Shown here piece by piece: positions 25,045 through 34,307 of a DNA stretch of 38,814 bases. Made by a program: the position numbers and the translations under genes. Each line of letters starts with the position of its first letter. Position 1 is the stretch's first letter. Under the pieces are notes generated by a model. That model was given only the letters and a program-made list of their open reading frames with translations, had not been told where the DNA came from and did not search any database. The DNA comes from Mycobacterium asiaticum DSM 44297 (GTDB lineage Bacteria > Actinomycetota > Actinomycetes > Mycobacteriales > Mycobacteriaceae). The stretch lies in assembly GCF_000613245.1 (NCBI RefSeq), contig NZ_HG964936.1, positions 154,760 through 193,573 on the forward strand, in the 5' to 3' direction.

Positions 25045-25746
25045 ATGGTTGCAGTAGCGAACAAGGTGGTGGTAGTCACGGGTGGCCGGCGCGGGCTGGG
25101 TGCGGCCCTGGTCGACGAGGTGCTGGCCCGCGGCGCGCGCAAGGTGTACTCCACGGCCAGGTCCCCGTTCACCGACGAGCGGCCCGAAGTGGTGACCCAC
25201 CAGCTCGAGGTGGGTTCCGAAGAATCCGTGGCCGCGCTCGCTGAGATCGCCGGCGATGCCGACATCGTGATCAACAACGCCGGCGTCCTGATTCCCGATT
25301 CGCTGCTGACCGGCAAATTCGAGTCCATCTCGGAAACCTTTGACACCAACGTCTTTGGGCCGCTGCGCGTGACGCGGGCGTTTGCGCCGATCCTGGCGGC
25401 CAACGGTGGCGGCGCGGTGGTCAACGTGCACTCGGTGCTGTCCTGGCTGGCCGGAAGCGGAGCCTACGGCGCGTCCAAGGCCGCGATCTGGTCGGTGACG
25501 AACTCGCTGCGGGAGGAACTCGCGGCGCAACACACGCAGGTGGTCGGGGTGCATGCCGGGTTCATCGACACCGACATGGTTTCCGCGCTTCCGCTGCAGA
25601 AGGCGACACCGGCCGAGATTGCCAAGCGCATCGTGGACGGCCTGGAGGCCGGCGCCGTCGAGGTGCTCACCGACGACGTGACCATCAACGTCAAGGCCGT
25701 CCTGTCTGGGCCCGTGGAGAACCTGAATTTCTCGCTGGCGCAATAG
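25045..25746 (+). CDS. Short-chain dehydrogenase/reductase
   Basis: This 233-residue classical SDR has the cofactor motif VVVTGGRRGLG (TGxxxGxG), NNAG in the beta-4 strand, the catalytic Ser in VHSVLSW, and YGASK (YxxxK). Arg residues after the glycine motif suggest NADP(H). It oxidises or reduces an unknown carbonyl or alcohol in the cytosol. The ATG at 25045 has AAGGGAG seven bases upstream. It heads a closely spaced rightward run that ends with rmlA, and its promoter is the one shared with the HxlR gene. Confidence 0.92.
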   Translation: MVAVANKVVVVTGGRRGLGAALVDEVLARGARKVYSTARSPFTDERPEVVTHQLEVGSEESVAALAEIAGDADIVINNAGVLIPDSLLTGKFESISETFDTNVFGPLRVTRAFAPILAANGGGAVVNVHSVLSWLAGSGAYGASKAAIWSVTNSLREELAAQHTQVVGVHAGFIDTDMVSALPLQKATPAEIAKRIVDGLEAGAVEVLTDDVTINVKAVLSGPVENLNFSLAQ

Positions 25747-25782
25747 TCGAACTGACAGGAAAAGGACCGGAAAGGAATCGTC

Positions 25783-26208
25783 ATGCCATTGTGGATGATT
25801 CACCACACGCCGGGGCTGATCAGCGACGAGGATAAGCGCGAGCTGTCGGCCCGGATCACCGATCACTACGAGAAGGCGGGCTTGCCGCGCTTCTATGTGA
25901 TCACCATCTTCAATGAGATCCGCCCTGAGGACTTCCATGTCGGCGGCGAGCCCACCCCGGTAGGTCTGCGCGTCGTCATCGACCACATCGCCCGGCGCGC
26001 CGCTGACAAAGCCGATCGCCAGCGTATCGCCCGCTGGATCAATTGGCTGATGACACCTTTCGTCGAGGCCCACCCTGACCTGCATTGGGAGTTCCACGTC
26101 GACGAAACCAGCGAGGACCTCTGGATGATCAACGGCATTGCCCCGCCACCGGGCGGCTCGGACGCGGAGAAGGCCTGGGCGCAAGCCAACGCCGTATCGG
26201 CCTACTGA
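25783..26208 (+). CDS. Tautomerase-superfamily protein (cis-CaaD-like)
   Basis: The protein has 141 residues and begins Met-Pro-Leu-Trp, so Pro would be N-terminal after Met removal, as tautomerase catalysis requires. Length and pattern (LISDEDKRELSARITDHYEK, then FYVITIFNEI and WEFHVDETSEDLWMINGIAP) fit the single-chain double-length Tautomerase_3 / cis-3-chloroacrylate dehalogenase-like group. An Arg/Glu-rich centre could supply other active-site residues. It may isomerise or hydrate an unsaturated acid. It follows the SDR gene by 36 bases, with AAAGGA upstream of ATG 25783. Confidence 0.83.
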   Translation: MPLWMIHHTPGLISDEDKRELSARITDHYEKAGLPRFYVITIFNEIRPEDFHVGGEPTPVGLRVVIDHIARRAADKADRQRIARWINWLMTPFVEAHPDLHWEFHVDETSEDLWMINGIAPPPGGSDAEKAWAQANAVSAY

Positions 26209-26230
26209 CGCGGCGAGTAGCGTCATCCCG

Positions 26231-26986
26231 GTGGATTACGCGTCGGCCTATCTGAAGGAAACCCGCGCGTTCGGGGAACTGATCCGCACCGCCGATCAAG
26301 CTACGCCGGTACCGACCTGCCCGGGCTGGACCATCGGGCAACTCTTCCGCCATGTCGGTCGAGGCGACCGGTGGGCCGCGCAGATCGTGCGCGACCGGAT
26401 GGACAGCTTCTTGGACTTCCGCAGCGTCGAGGGCGGCAAGCCACCGCCAGACCTCGACGACGCGATCTCCTGGTTGAACGGCGGCGCGCGGCGACTGGTC
26501 GACGCGGTCGAACTGACCGGCGTTGAGACACCGGTGTGGACCTTCCTTGGTCCGCGGCCCGCGAACTGGTGGATCCGCCGTCGACTGCACGAGAACGCGG
26601 TGCACCGCGCGGATGCCGCCCTCGCGCTCGGCGCCGACTTCGCCCTCGAACCCGTGGTGGCGGCCGACGGGATCGAGGAGTTCTTGGAGCGCATCGCGAT
26701 TCGGGCCGGAGCCGATGGCGCGGAGCTGCCGCTCGAGGGCGGCGATACGGTGCATTTGCATGCCACCGATCCGGGCCTGGATTCGGACGGCGAATGGACG
26801 ATCCGCCTCGATGAGGGCGCAGTCACCTGGGCGCACGAGCATGGCAAGGGCACCGTCGCGCTGCGCGGTCCGGCCACCGAGTTGCTGTTGGCGATGACGC
26901 GCCGGGTCCCGCTCGGCGACACCGGTATCGCGTTGTTCGGTGACGAGTCCGTATGGCAAAGATGGTTGGATCGCACGCCTCTTTAG
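26231..26986 (+). CDS. Mycothiol-dependent maleylpyruvate isomerase family protein (Rv0332 counterpart)
   Basis: The protein has 251 residues. The N-terminal helical DinB-like domain contains VPTCPGWTIGQLFRHVGRGD, where the conserved W and H fit the metal/mycothiol-binding site, and RRRLHENAVHRADAALALG with two further His residues. A C-terminal SCP2-like region follows (WTIRLDEGAVTWAHEHGKGT). Such proteins use mycothiol to isomerise or detoxify electrophiles. I took GTG 26231, 22 bases after the tautomerase stop; a frame extension back to 26138 would overlap that gene for 71 bases and lacks motifs. Confidence 0.85.
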   Translation: MDYASAYLKETRAFGELIRTADQATPVPTCPGWTIGQLFRHVGRGDRWAAQIVRDRMDSFLDFRSVEGGKPPPDLDDAISWLNGGARRLVDAVELTGVETPVWTFLGPRPANWWIRRRLHENAVHRADAALALGADFALEPVVAADGIEEFLERIAIRAGADGAELPLEGGDTVHLHATDPGLDSDGEWTIRLDEGAVTWAHEHGKGTVALRGPATELLLAMTRRVPLGDTGIALFGDESVWQRWLDRTPL

Positions 26987-26997
26987 ACTTGCAGACC

Positions 26998-27372
26998 ATG
27001 ACCACATCGGAGATCGCCACCGTGCTGGCTTGGCATGACGCTCTCAACAGCTCCGACATCGAAACCTTGGTGGCCTTGTCCAGCGATGACATCGACATCG
27101 GTGACGCGCACGGGGCTGGCCAAGGGCATGATGCCCTGCGCAGGTGGGCCGCCTCACTCACTGCGCGGACCGAACTGGGCCGGATGTATGTGCACGACGG
27201 CATCGTGGTCGTCGAACAGAACATCAGCGACCGAAACAAGCCCTTCACTGCCGCAACCGCGGCATCAGCCTTCCGGGTGGTGCGCGATCACGTCACGGCG
27301 GTGTTCCGACACGAGGATCTGGCCTCGGCTCTGGCGGCAACCGAACTGACCGAAGACGACCGGGTCGACTGA
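26998..27372 (+). CDS. SnoaL/NTF2-like small protein (Rv0333 counterpart)
   Basis: This 124-residue protein begins [20 protein letters not shown], with [20 protein letters not shown] and [20 protein letters not shown] following. That is the helix-helix-strand opening of SnoaL/NTF2-like folds, which bind small hydrophobic ligands. Catalytic residues are not clear. ATG 26998 is 11 bases after the isomerase-family stop and its length equals what I recall for Rv0333. An upstream ATG at 26953 would overlap the previous gene. The next gene, rmlA, starts 16 bases after its stop. Confidence 0.8.
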   Translation: MTTSEIATVLAWHDALNSSDIETLVALSSDDIDIGDAHGAGQGHDALRRWAASLTARTELGRMYVHDGIVVVEQNISDRNKPFTAATAASAFRVVRDHVTAVFRHEDLASALAATELTEDDRVD

Positions 27373-27388
27373 GCTTAAGGAGCCAGTT

Positions 27389-28255
27389 ATGCGCGGCATC
27401 ATCTTGGCCGGCGGTTCGGGCACGCGCTTACACCCGATCACTATGGGCATCAGCAAGCAGTTGCTGCCGGTGTACGACAAGCCCATGGTCTACTACCCGC
27501 TGTCCACGCTGATGATGGCGGGCATTCGCGACATCCTGGTGATCACCACTCCGCACGACGCGGCCGGATTTCGTCGGCTCCTGGGCGACGGCAGCCAGTT
27601 CGGGATCAACCTCAGCTGGGTTACCCAGGACAGTCCGGACGGTCTGGCGCAGGCCTTCGTCCTCGGCGCCCACCACATCGGCGGTGACTCGGTGGCTTTG
27701 GTGTTGGGCGACAACATCTTCTACGGCCCCGGCCTCGGCACCAGCCTGAGCCGCTTTCAAACCATCAGCGGCGGCGCGGTTTTCGCCTACTGGGTGGCTA
27801 ATCCGTCGGCGTACGGCGTCGTCGAATTCGATGCCGACGGCATGGCGGTGTCGCTGGAGGAGAAGCCGGAAACCCCAAAGTCTCACTATGCGGTGCCGGG
27901 CCTGTACTTCTACGACAACGACGTGGTCGAGATAGCCAAGGGGCTGAAGAAGTCGGCGCGCGGGGAATACGAGATTACCGAGGTCAACCAGATCTACTTG
28001 GATCGGGGCCGATTGTCGGTCGAGGTGATGGCCCGCGGCACGGCCTGGCTGGACACCGGCACGTTCGACTCATTGCTGGACGCGTCCGACTTCGTCCGCA
28101 CGCTGGAATTGCGGCAGGGCTTGAAAGTCAGTGTGCCCGAGGAAGTTGCGTGGCGGCGAGGCTGGATCACCGACGAGGAATTGGCGCAGCGAGCCAGTGC
28201 GCTGGTGAAGTCCGGGTACGGTAGCTACCTGCTGGAGTTGTTGCAGCGCAACTGA
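27389..28255 (+). CDS. rmlA: Glucose-1-phosphate thymidylyltransferase
   Basis: This 288-residue protein has the nucleotidyltransferase signature [18 protein letters not shown], then [30 protein letters not shown] with the metal Asp, [19 protein letters not shown] and [14 protein letters not shown]. It makes dTDP-glucose, the first step to dTDP-rhamnose, which links arabinogalactan to peptidoglycan in the mycobacterial wall. AAGGAG lies seven bases upstream of ATG 27389. The close spacing with four upstream genes suggests that it can be transcribed from the regulated promoter at 24965-25028, though an internal promoter for this essential gene is likely. Confidence 0.97.
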   Translation: MRGIILAGGSGTRLHPITMGISKQLLPVYDKPMVYYPLSTLMMAGIRDILVITTPHDAAGFRRLLGDGSQFGINLSWVTQDSPDGLAQAFVLGAHHIGGDSVALVLGDNIFYGPGLGTSLSRFQTISGGAVFAYWVANPSAYGVVEFDADGMAVSLEEKPETPKSHYAVPGLYFYDNDVVEIAKGLKKSARGEYEITEVNQIYLDRGRLSVEVMARGTAWLDTGTFDSLLDASDFVRTLELRQGLKVSVPEEVAWRRGWITDEELAQRASALVKSGYGSYLLELLQRN

Positions 28256-28262
28256 TTAGCGG

Positions 28263-29747
28263 CTACGGCCGCCCATTGGGACCCGCGAAGCCATATAGCG
28301 CGCCGCCGGCGCCGCCGGCGCCAGGTTGCCCGGTGTAGTTGCCGGTGCCACCGTTGCCGCCGCTGCCGCCGTTGCCGAGCAGGACGGCTGCTCCGCCGGC
28401 ACCGCCCTTACCGCCGGTCGTTCCTGCGGGCCCCGCGCTGCCGCCGTCACCGCCGTCGCCGCCGTTGCCGATCGCGCCCGCCTTGCCGCCGACGCCGCCA
28501 CTGCCGCCGAACACGTTGCCCGAGCCGCCAAGCCCGCCCGCCCCGCCGTCGCCCCAGAGTTGCCCCGCGCTGCCGCCGGCACCGCCGACCCCGCCGAAGG
28601 TGCCCCCGCCGCCGCCCACACCCCCAGCGCCGCCATCACCGAAAAGCAGGCCACCGTTGCCGCCGGAGCCGCCGAATCCGCCGGCCGCACCGCCGAATCC
28701 GCCGGTGCCACCAGCACCGCCGGCACCGAACAGGCCGGTAGCATTTCCTCCTCGCCCGCCAACCCCGCCGCCGGTGTTGCCGATCCCGCCGGTCCCACCG
28801 TCACCGGCGGAACCGTAAAGCGCACCGGCGTTGCCGCCGGCCCCGCCGTCGCCACCGCCTGTGCTGCCCCGCCCACCGATTCCGCCGTCGCCGCCGGAGC
28901 CGCCCAGGATGCCGCCAGCTCCGCCCGCACCGCCGGCGCCGCCGCTGGTGCCGCCCGACTTACCGCCGGCCCCGCCGGTGCCACCGTCGCCAAACAGCCC
29001 AGCCGCTCCGCCGGCGCCGCCCTGTCCGCCGCTGATTCCGGTCGCGGAGGTCCCGCCGTCGCCGCCGGCACCACCGTTGCCGAATAGGCCACCGGCGCCG
29101 CCCGCCCCACCGGCCCCACCCGTGCCAAGGTTCGAACTTCCGCCGGTACCGCCGACCCCGCCGTTGCCGAACAACAGCCCGCCCGCACCTCCGGCGCCAC
29201 CGGCCGGGGCGTTGGCGTTCGCGATGTTGCCGCCAGCCCCGCCGGCCCCGCCGTTGCCGAACAGTCCCGCTGCCCCGCCATTGCCACCCCGCATGCCAGT
29301 ACCGCCAGATCCGCCGGCGCCGCCGTTGCCGATCAGCAGCCCACCGGCCCCGCCGTTGGCGCCCGTCCCTGCCGCCCCGTCAACGCCGTTGCCGATCAGC
29401 GGCCGACCCAGCAGGGTCTGAAACGGCGCATTGATCACGTTCAGCGCTTCCTGCAGCGGGGAAACTGCGGCGGCTTCGGCGTTGGCATAGGAGCCCGCAC
29501 CCGCGGTCAAGGCCCGCACGAAGTCCTCGTGAAACGCGGCTACTTGGGCGCTCAGCGCCTGATATTGCTGGGCATGCCCGGAGAACAGCGCGGACAGCGC
29601 AACCGACACCTCATCGGCCGCCGCCGCCAGCACGGTGGTGGTCCGGGCGGCCGCGGCCGCGTTCGCTTCATTCAGCGCGGAACCAATACCGCTCAAGTCT
29701 GATGCCGCTGCTGCGAGGTACTCCGGTGCTGCGATCACGAAGGACAT
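28263..29747 (-). CDS. PE_PGRS family protein (in the position of PE6)
   Basis: The protein has 494 residues. [20 protein letters not shown] starts a full PE domain of about 100 residues, then comes the linker [20 protein letters not shown] and some 370 residues of Gly-Gly-X PGRS repeat ([24 protein letters not shown]). It ends [16 protein letters not shown] convergent gap of only seven bases separates its stop from rmlA. M. tuberculosis has the short PE6 gene (Rv0335c) at this place; here the gene carries a long PGRS domain. ATG 29747 is preceded by GGAG eight bases upstream. Exported surface protein of unknown role. Confidence 0.92.
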   Translation of the reverse strand: MSFVIAAPEYLAAAASDLSGIGSALNEANAAAAARTTTVLAAAADEVSVALSALFSGHAQQYQALSAQVAAFHEDFVRALTAGAGSYANAEAAAVSPLQEALNVINAPFQTLLGRPLIGNGVDGAAGTGANGGAGGLLIGNGGAGGSGGTGMRGGNGGAAGLFGNGGAGGAGGNIANANAPAGGAGGAGGLLFGNGGVGGTGGSSNLGTGGAGGAGGAGGLFGNGGAGGDGGTSATGISGGQGGAGGAAGLFGDGGTGGAGGKSGGTSGGAGGAGGAGGILGGSGGDGGIGGRGSTGGGDGGAGGNAGALYGSAGDGGTGGIGNTGGGVGGRGGNATGLFGAGGAGGTGGFGGAAGGFGGSGGNGGLLFGDGGAGGVGGGGGTFGGVGGAGGSAGQLWGDGGAGGLGGSGNVFGGSGGVGGKAGAIGNGGDGGDGGSAGPAGTTGGKGGAGGAAVLLGNGGSGGNGGTGNYTGQPGAGGAGGALYGFAGPNGRP

Positions 29748-29758
29748 GTGACGTCTCC

Positions 29759-29780
29759 ATTTCCACGAAGGTGTGGAAAT
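29759..29780 (-). promoter_or_regulatory. Inverted repeat next to the PE_PGRS ribosome site
   Basis: ATTTCCAC (29759-29766) and GTGGAAAT (29773-29780) are perfect 8-bp inverted repeats with a 6-bp loop. The repeat ends right at the GGAG ribosome site of the PE_PGRS gene. In RNA it would form a hairpin abutting the ribosome site; as DNA it could be an operator. There is no T run, so a terminator is unlikely. Confidence 0.45.
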
Positions 29781-29825
29781 GGTCGCCGCTACGACCGGTG
29801 CAGAACATGAGGCATACGCCTCAAA

Positions 29826-31115
29826 TCACTGGCGGTAACTGACCAAGAAGTTGCCGAGGCGGTCGATCGCGGCCGCCAGATCACGGGCCCAGGGCAGCGT
29901 GACGATACGCAGGTGATCCGGTGCAGGCCAATTGAATCCGGTGCCCTGGGTTACCAGGATCTTCTCCTGCAGCAACAGGTCCAGTACCAGCTGCTCGTCG
30001 TCCTCGATGTCGTAGACCTCTGGGTCGAGTCGCGGAAACGCATACAGCGCGCCTTCGGGCTTGGTGCAGGACACCCCGGGGATCTCGTTCAACTTCTGCC
30101 ACGCGACGTCGCGCTGCTCGAGCAGTCGGCCGCCGGGCAGCACCAGATCCTCGATGCTCTGGTGGCCGCCGAGCGCGACCTGAATCGCGTGCTGCGCAGG
30201 GACATTTGGGCACAGCCGCATGTTGGCCAGCAGGCTGATGCCCTCGATGAAGCTGCTGGCGTGGTCCTTAGGGCCGGTGATCGCCAGCCAACCGGCGCGG
30301 TATCCGGCAACCCGGTAGGCCTTGGACAGGCCGTTGAACGTGAGGCACAGCATGTCGGGCGCAAGGGAAGCCACGCTGATGTGCTTGGCGTCGTCGTAGA
30401 GGATCTTGTCGTAGATTTCGTCGGCGAGTAGCAGCAGCTGGTGCTTACGCGCCAAATCGACCATCTGGCTGAGGATTTCGCGGCCGTACACCGCGCCGGT
30501 CGGGTTGTTTGGGTTGATCACCACCAGCGCCTTGGTGCGCTCGGTGATCTTGGACTCCAGGTCGGCGATATCGGGTTGCCAGTCCTGCGTCTCGTCGCAC
30601 AGGTAGTGCACGGGGGTGCCGCCTGCCAGCGATGTCGACGCCGTCCACAGTGGGTAATCCGGCGCCGGGATCAACACCTGGTCGCCGTTGTCCAGCAGCG
30701 CCTGCAGGGTCATCGTGATCAGTTCGGAAACCCCGTTGCCGAGGTAGACGTCGTCGACGTCGAACCGTGGGAACCCGTCGATGACCTCGTAGCGGGTAAC
30801 GACTGCCCGCCGGGCCGACAGGATGCCCTTGGAGTCCGAATAGCCCTGCGCGTAGGGGAGCGCTTGGATCATGTCGCGCATGATCACGTCGGGTGCCTCG
30901 AAGCCGAACGGCGCCGGATTGCCGATGTTCAGCTTCAGGATGCGGTGCCCTTCGGCTTCCAGCCGCGCGGCGTGGGCGTGTACCGGGCCGCGGATTTCGT
31001 ACAGGACGTCCTGGAGCTTGGACGACTGCGCGAACGCCCGCTGCCGATGGTGGCCAGAGGTGTGCACGGGCAGCTGGTGGGTAGTCACGTCAACCATCGT
31101 CCCATCACTGTCCAC
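29826..31115 (-). CDS. aspC: Aspartate/alanine-type aminotransferase (class I)
   Basis: This 429-residue PLP enzyme has LNIGNPAPFGFEAPD, NGVSELITMTLQALL, PDYPLWTAS, NPNNPTGAVYGREIL, DEIYDKILYDD and the PLP lysine in FNGLSKAYRVAGYRAGW, with the substrate-carboxylate Arg near the C-terminus in PDHLRIVTLPW. It is the counterpart of Rv0337c (aspC). The sequence is also close to the AlaA type, so transamination of alanine or aspartate with 2-oxoglutarate is possible. ATG 31115 matches my memory of the M. tuberculosis length. It lies 30 bases after the Fe-S reductase gene on the same strand and is probably co-transcribed. Confidence 0.95.
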   Translation of the reverse strand: MDSDGTMVDVTTHQLPVHTSGHHRQRAFAQSSKLQDVLYEIRGPVHAHAARLEAEGHRILKLNIGNPAPFGFEAPDVIMRDMIQALPYAQGYSDSKGILSARRAVVTRYEVIDGFPRFDVDDVYLGNGVSELITMTLQALLDNGDQVLIPAPDYPLWTASTSLAGGTPVHYLCDETQDWQPDIADLESKITERTKALVVINPNNPTGAVYGREILSQMVDLARKHQLLLLADEIYDKILYDDAKHISVASLAPDMLCLTFNGLSKAYRVAGYRAGWLAITGPKDHASSFIEGISLLANMRLCPNVPAQHAIQVALGGHQSIEDLVLPGGRLLEQRDVAWQKLNEIPGVSCTKPEGALYAFPRLDPEVYDIEDDEQLVLDLLLQEKILVTQGTGFNWPAPDHLRIVTLPWARDLAAAIDRLGNFLVSYRQ

Positions 31116-31145
31116 CGATATTTGCTGATCGGTGTTAAACCGTGA

Positions 31146-34100
31146 TCAGCGCTTGCCCGGTGGGCGGGCACCCTTGGCCAGGCCGAGGCCCTTGACCGGC
31201 TCGGCAGGCTTGTCGGTTGCCGCGGCGTCGCCGTTCGCATCGGCGGAGGGCGCGGGCTCGGACTTTGCTTCCGGTGCGGCGGGCGCCGGCTCGGGCTCAG
31301 CCTTCGTGGCTTCCGGCTCGGCCTCGGCGGGTGCCGGCTCGGCCTTGGCGGGTGCGGACTTCTTGGCACCCGGGCGCTTGGCGCCGGCCGCGATGCCCAG
31401 ACCCTTGACCGGCGTGGCGGGTTTGGCCGGCTCGGCCTTTTCCTCAGCGGGCGCGGGCGGTTCGCCGCCCTGGACCGCCGCGCTCTCGGTCGGGGCTTCA
31501 GGCTTCGCCGGACCAGGACGGGCTGAGGTCTTCTCACCGGGACGCTTGGCGCCCGCGGCCAAACCCAGCCCCTTGACCGGTGTAGCGGGCCTCGGCGGTT
31601 CGCCTTCTTTGGGCTCGGACGCCTTGGCCGCCGGTTCCGCCGCCGTCTTCTTGGCGCCGGGTCGCTTCGCGCCGGCGGCGAGGCCGAGGCCCTTGGCGGG
31701 CGCCTCGGTCGCGGCGGCCTGCGGGGTCTCCGCGGCCTCCTCGGCGGCCGGAGCCGCGGTCTTCTTGGCGCCGGGTCGCTTGGCTCCGCCCGCGATGCCG
31801 AGCCCCTTCGCGGGGGCAGCGGCGGGTGCGGCTGAGGCCTCGCCAGCAGGAGCCGCGGCGGCCTTCTTGCCGGGCTTTTTGGCCCCGCCCGCCACGCCCA
31901 GGCCCTTCACGGGCGCGGCCGCTTTGTCCGCTGGTGCCTTGGCCGGTTCGGCAACCTCTTCCGCGCTGGATTCGGGCTCCGCCTCGGCGGGCGCCGTCGG
32001 CGCCGCGGCCTTCGGCTTGGCCTTTTCGGCCTGGGCGGCACGCTGTTCCGCCTCCTTGGCGGCGGCGCCCTTCTCGGGCAGCTTCACGCTGTCGCGGTCG
32101 AGCGATCCCAACAGCACCTGCGCAACGTCGAGCACCTCGACGCCGCTGCGCCCGGCCTCTTCCTGCCGGTCGTTGACACCGTCGGTGACCATGACCCGGC
32201 AGAACGGGCACGCCACGGCGACGGTGGCAGCGTTGGTGGCCAGCGCCTCGTCGACACGCTCGTGGTTGATGCGCTTGCCGATGTGTTCTTCCATCCACAT
32301 CCGTGCGCCGCCCGCGCCGCAGCAGAAGCTGCGCTCGGCGTGGCGGGGCATCTCGGTCAGGTTGGCACCCGCCGCCCCGATCAGCTCGCGCGGCGCTTCG
32401 TAGACCTTGTTGTGCCGGCCCAGGTAGCAGGGGTCGTGGTAGGTGATGTCCTGGGAGACGGCGTTGACCGGGACCAGCTTGTTGTCCCGCACCAGCCGGT
32501 TCAGCAACTGGGTGTGGTGCAACACGGTGTAGTTGCTGCCGAGCTGTCGATATTCCTTGCCCAGGGTGTTGAAGCAGTGCGGGCACGTGACGACGATCTT
32601 GCGGTCGACGGTTTCCACGCCTTCAAAGAGGCCGTCCAGCGTCTCGACGGCTTGTTGCGCCAGTTGCTGGAACAGGAATTCGTTGCCCGACCGGCGTGCG
32701 GAGTCGCCGTTGCAGGTCTCGCCGGTACCCAGCACCAGGAACTTGACCCCGGCGATGGACAGCAGTTCGGCGACGGCCTTGGTGGTCTTCTTCGCCTTGT
32801 CGTCGTAAGCGCCGGCGCAGCCCACCCAGAACAGGTACTCGAACCCGTCGAAGCTCTCGACGTCCTCGCCGTAGATCGGGACGTCGAAGTCGACCTCGTC
32901 GATCCAGCTGGTGCGGTCCGAGGCGTTCTGGCCCCACGGGTTGCCTTTGTTCTCAAGGTTTTTGAACAGGACTGACAGCTCGGAGGGGAACTCCGATTCC
33001 ATCATCACCTGGTAACGGCGCATGTCGACGATGTGGTCGACGTGCTCGATGTCCACCGGGCACTGCTCGACGCAGGCGCCGCAGGTGACACACGACCACA
33101 GCACGTCCGGATCGATGACGCCGCCCTGCTCGGCGGTGCCAACCAGTGGACGCGTCGCTTGGTCGGGACCCGAGCCCATGACCCGGCCGAAGCCCGACTC
33201 GGGGACATGGTGCGCCTCGTCGTGCTTCTCCCCGCGCAACTCCTCGCCGAGGCCGCCCTCCGGCGTGCTTTCGAGGGGAGTTTCCTTCTGGCCGAGGATG
33301 TACGGTGCCTTCGCCATCCAGTGGTCGCGCAGGTCCATGATGACGAGCTTGGGCGAAAGTGGCTTACCGGTGTTCCATGCCGGGCACTGCGACTGGCATC
33401 GACCACACTCGGTACAGGTGGCGAAGTCCAGCATGCCCTTCCAGCTGAAGTCTTCGATCTTGCCGCGGCCGAATTCGGCGTCGTCCGGCGGGTTTTCGAA
33501 GTCAATCGGCTTGCCGTCGGCCTCGATCGGCAGCAGGGGTCCCAAACCGTCCGGCAACCGCTTGAATGTGACGTTGATCGGCGCCAGGAAGATGTGCAGG
33601 TGCTTGGAGTGCAGCACGATCAGCAGGAACGCGAGCATGACCCCGATGTGCAGCAACAGGGCAACGGTCTCGATGATCTCGTTGACGTGGGGTCCCAGGG
33701 GGTGCAGCAGGGAACCCATGGCGTGCGAGAAGAACGCGCCGTTGCCGTAAGGGAACTCGTCACCCAGCGCGTTCACCGACGCGCCACGGAAGATCGCGTA
33801 CGTCCAGATGACGTTGAAGATCATGAACAGGATCAGCCACGCACCACTGGTGTGCGATCCGTAGAAGCGCGAGTCGCGGCCGTATTCCTTTGGCGCCGTG
33901 CGCAACCGGATGATCGCGAAGGTGACGATGCCGGTGAGCACGGCGAGTGCGAAGAAGTCTTGCAGAGCACCCAATGCGTCCCAACGACCGATGATCGGGA
34001 TGTGGAAGCTCGGCTGGAACAGCACGCCGTAGGCCTCGATGTAGACCGTCAGCAGGATGAAAAAGCCCCACATGGTGAAGAAGTGGGCGGCCCCGGGCAG

Positions 34101-34307
34101 CGACCACTTGAGCAGCTTACGCTGACCGAACACCTCGGCGACCTGTGCCCAGACCCGCTGACCGATGTCGTTGGTGCGTCCGCCGCTCGCCGGCTGCCCG
34201 GACATGACGAGCTTGTACAACCACCAGACCCGCTTCAGGGCCAACAGGATCACGACCGCGGTCATGCCCAGGCCCACTACCAGCCGGATGAGCGTCTGCG
34301 TGGTCAC
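31146..34307 (-). CDS. Membrane iron-sulfur heterodisulfide-reductase-like oxidoreductase (Rv0338c counterpart) with repeat tail
   Basis: The protein has 1053 residues. Residues 1-240 hold five or six membrane helices of NarI type with His residues able to bind haem. Two 4Fe-4S motifs follow: Cys298, 301, 304, 308 (CTECGRCQSQCP) and Cys406, 409, 412, 416 (CVTCGACVEQCP). Two CCG-type domains come next, with VGCAGAYD near 497, CPHC at 575, CCGAGG at 662 and CPFC at 700. It should move electrons between the quinone pool and an unknown acceptor. Residues 750-1053 are an Ala/Pro/Glu/Lys-rich tail with six copies of a KGLGxAxGAKRPG unit. I recall Rv0338c as about 882 residues, so the tail is longer here. 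Start ATG 34307. Confidence 0.88.
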   Translation of the reverse strand: MTTQTLIRLVVGLGMTAVVILLALKRVWWLYKLVMSGQPASGGRTNDIGQRVWAQVAEVFGQRKLLKWSLPGAAHFFTMWGFFILLTVYIEAYGVLFQPSFHIPIIGRWDALGALQDFFALAVLTGIVTFAIIRLRTAPKEYGRDSRFYGSHTSGAWLILFMIFNVIWTYAIFRGASVNALGDEFPYGNGAFFSHAMGSLLHPLGPHVNEIIETVALLLHIGVMLAFLLIVLHSKHLHIFLAPINVTFKRLPDGLGPLLPIEADGKPIDFENPPDDAEFGRGKIEDFSWKGMLDFATCTECGRCQSQCPAWNTGKPLSPKLVIMDLRDHWMAKAPYILGQKETPLESTPEGGLGEELRGEKHDEAHHVPESGFGRVMGSGPDQATRPLVGTAEQGGVIDPDVLWSCVTCGACVEQCPVDIEHVDHIVDMRRYQVMMESEFPSELSVLFKNLENKGNPWGQNASDRTSWIDEVDFDVPIYGEDVESFDGFEYLFWVGCAGAYDDKAKKTTKAVAELLSIAGVKFLVLGTGETCNGDSARRSGNEFLFQQLAQQAVETLDGLFEGVETVDRKIVVTCPHCFNTLGKEYRQLGSNYTVLHHTQLLNRLVRDNKLVPVNAVSQDITYHDPCYLGRHNKVYEAPRELIGAAGANLTEMPRHAERSFCCGAGGARMWMEEHIGKRINHERVDEALATNAATVAVACPFCRVMVTDGVNDRQEEAGRSGVEVLDVAQVLLGSLDRDSVKLPEKGAAAKEAEQRAAQAEKAKPKAAAPTAPAEAEPESSAEEVAEPAKAPADKAAAPVKGLGVAGGAKKPGKKAAAAPAGEASAAPAAAPAKGLGIAGGAKRPGAKKTAAPAAEEAAETPQAAATEAPAKGLGLAAGAKRPGAKKTAAEPAAKASEPKEGEPPRPATPVKGLGLAAGAKRPGEKTSARPGPAKPEAPTESAAVQGGEPPAPAEEKAEPAKPATPVKGLGIAAGAKRPGAKKSAPAKAEPAPAEAEPEATKAEPEPAPAAPEAKSEPAPSADANGDAAATDKPAEPVKGLGLAKGARPPGKR

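Noticed and set aside
28300..29400. Regularly repeated DNA resembling a repeat array
   Set aside because: The repeats are in-frame PGRS codons of a PE_PGRS gene, not CRISPR; there are no spacers of even length.
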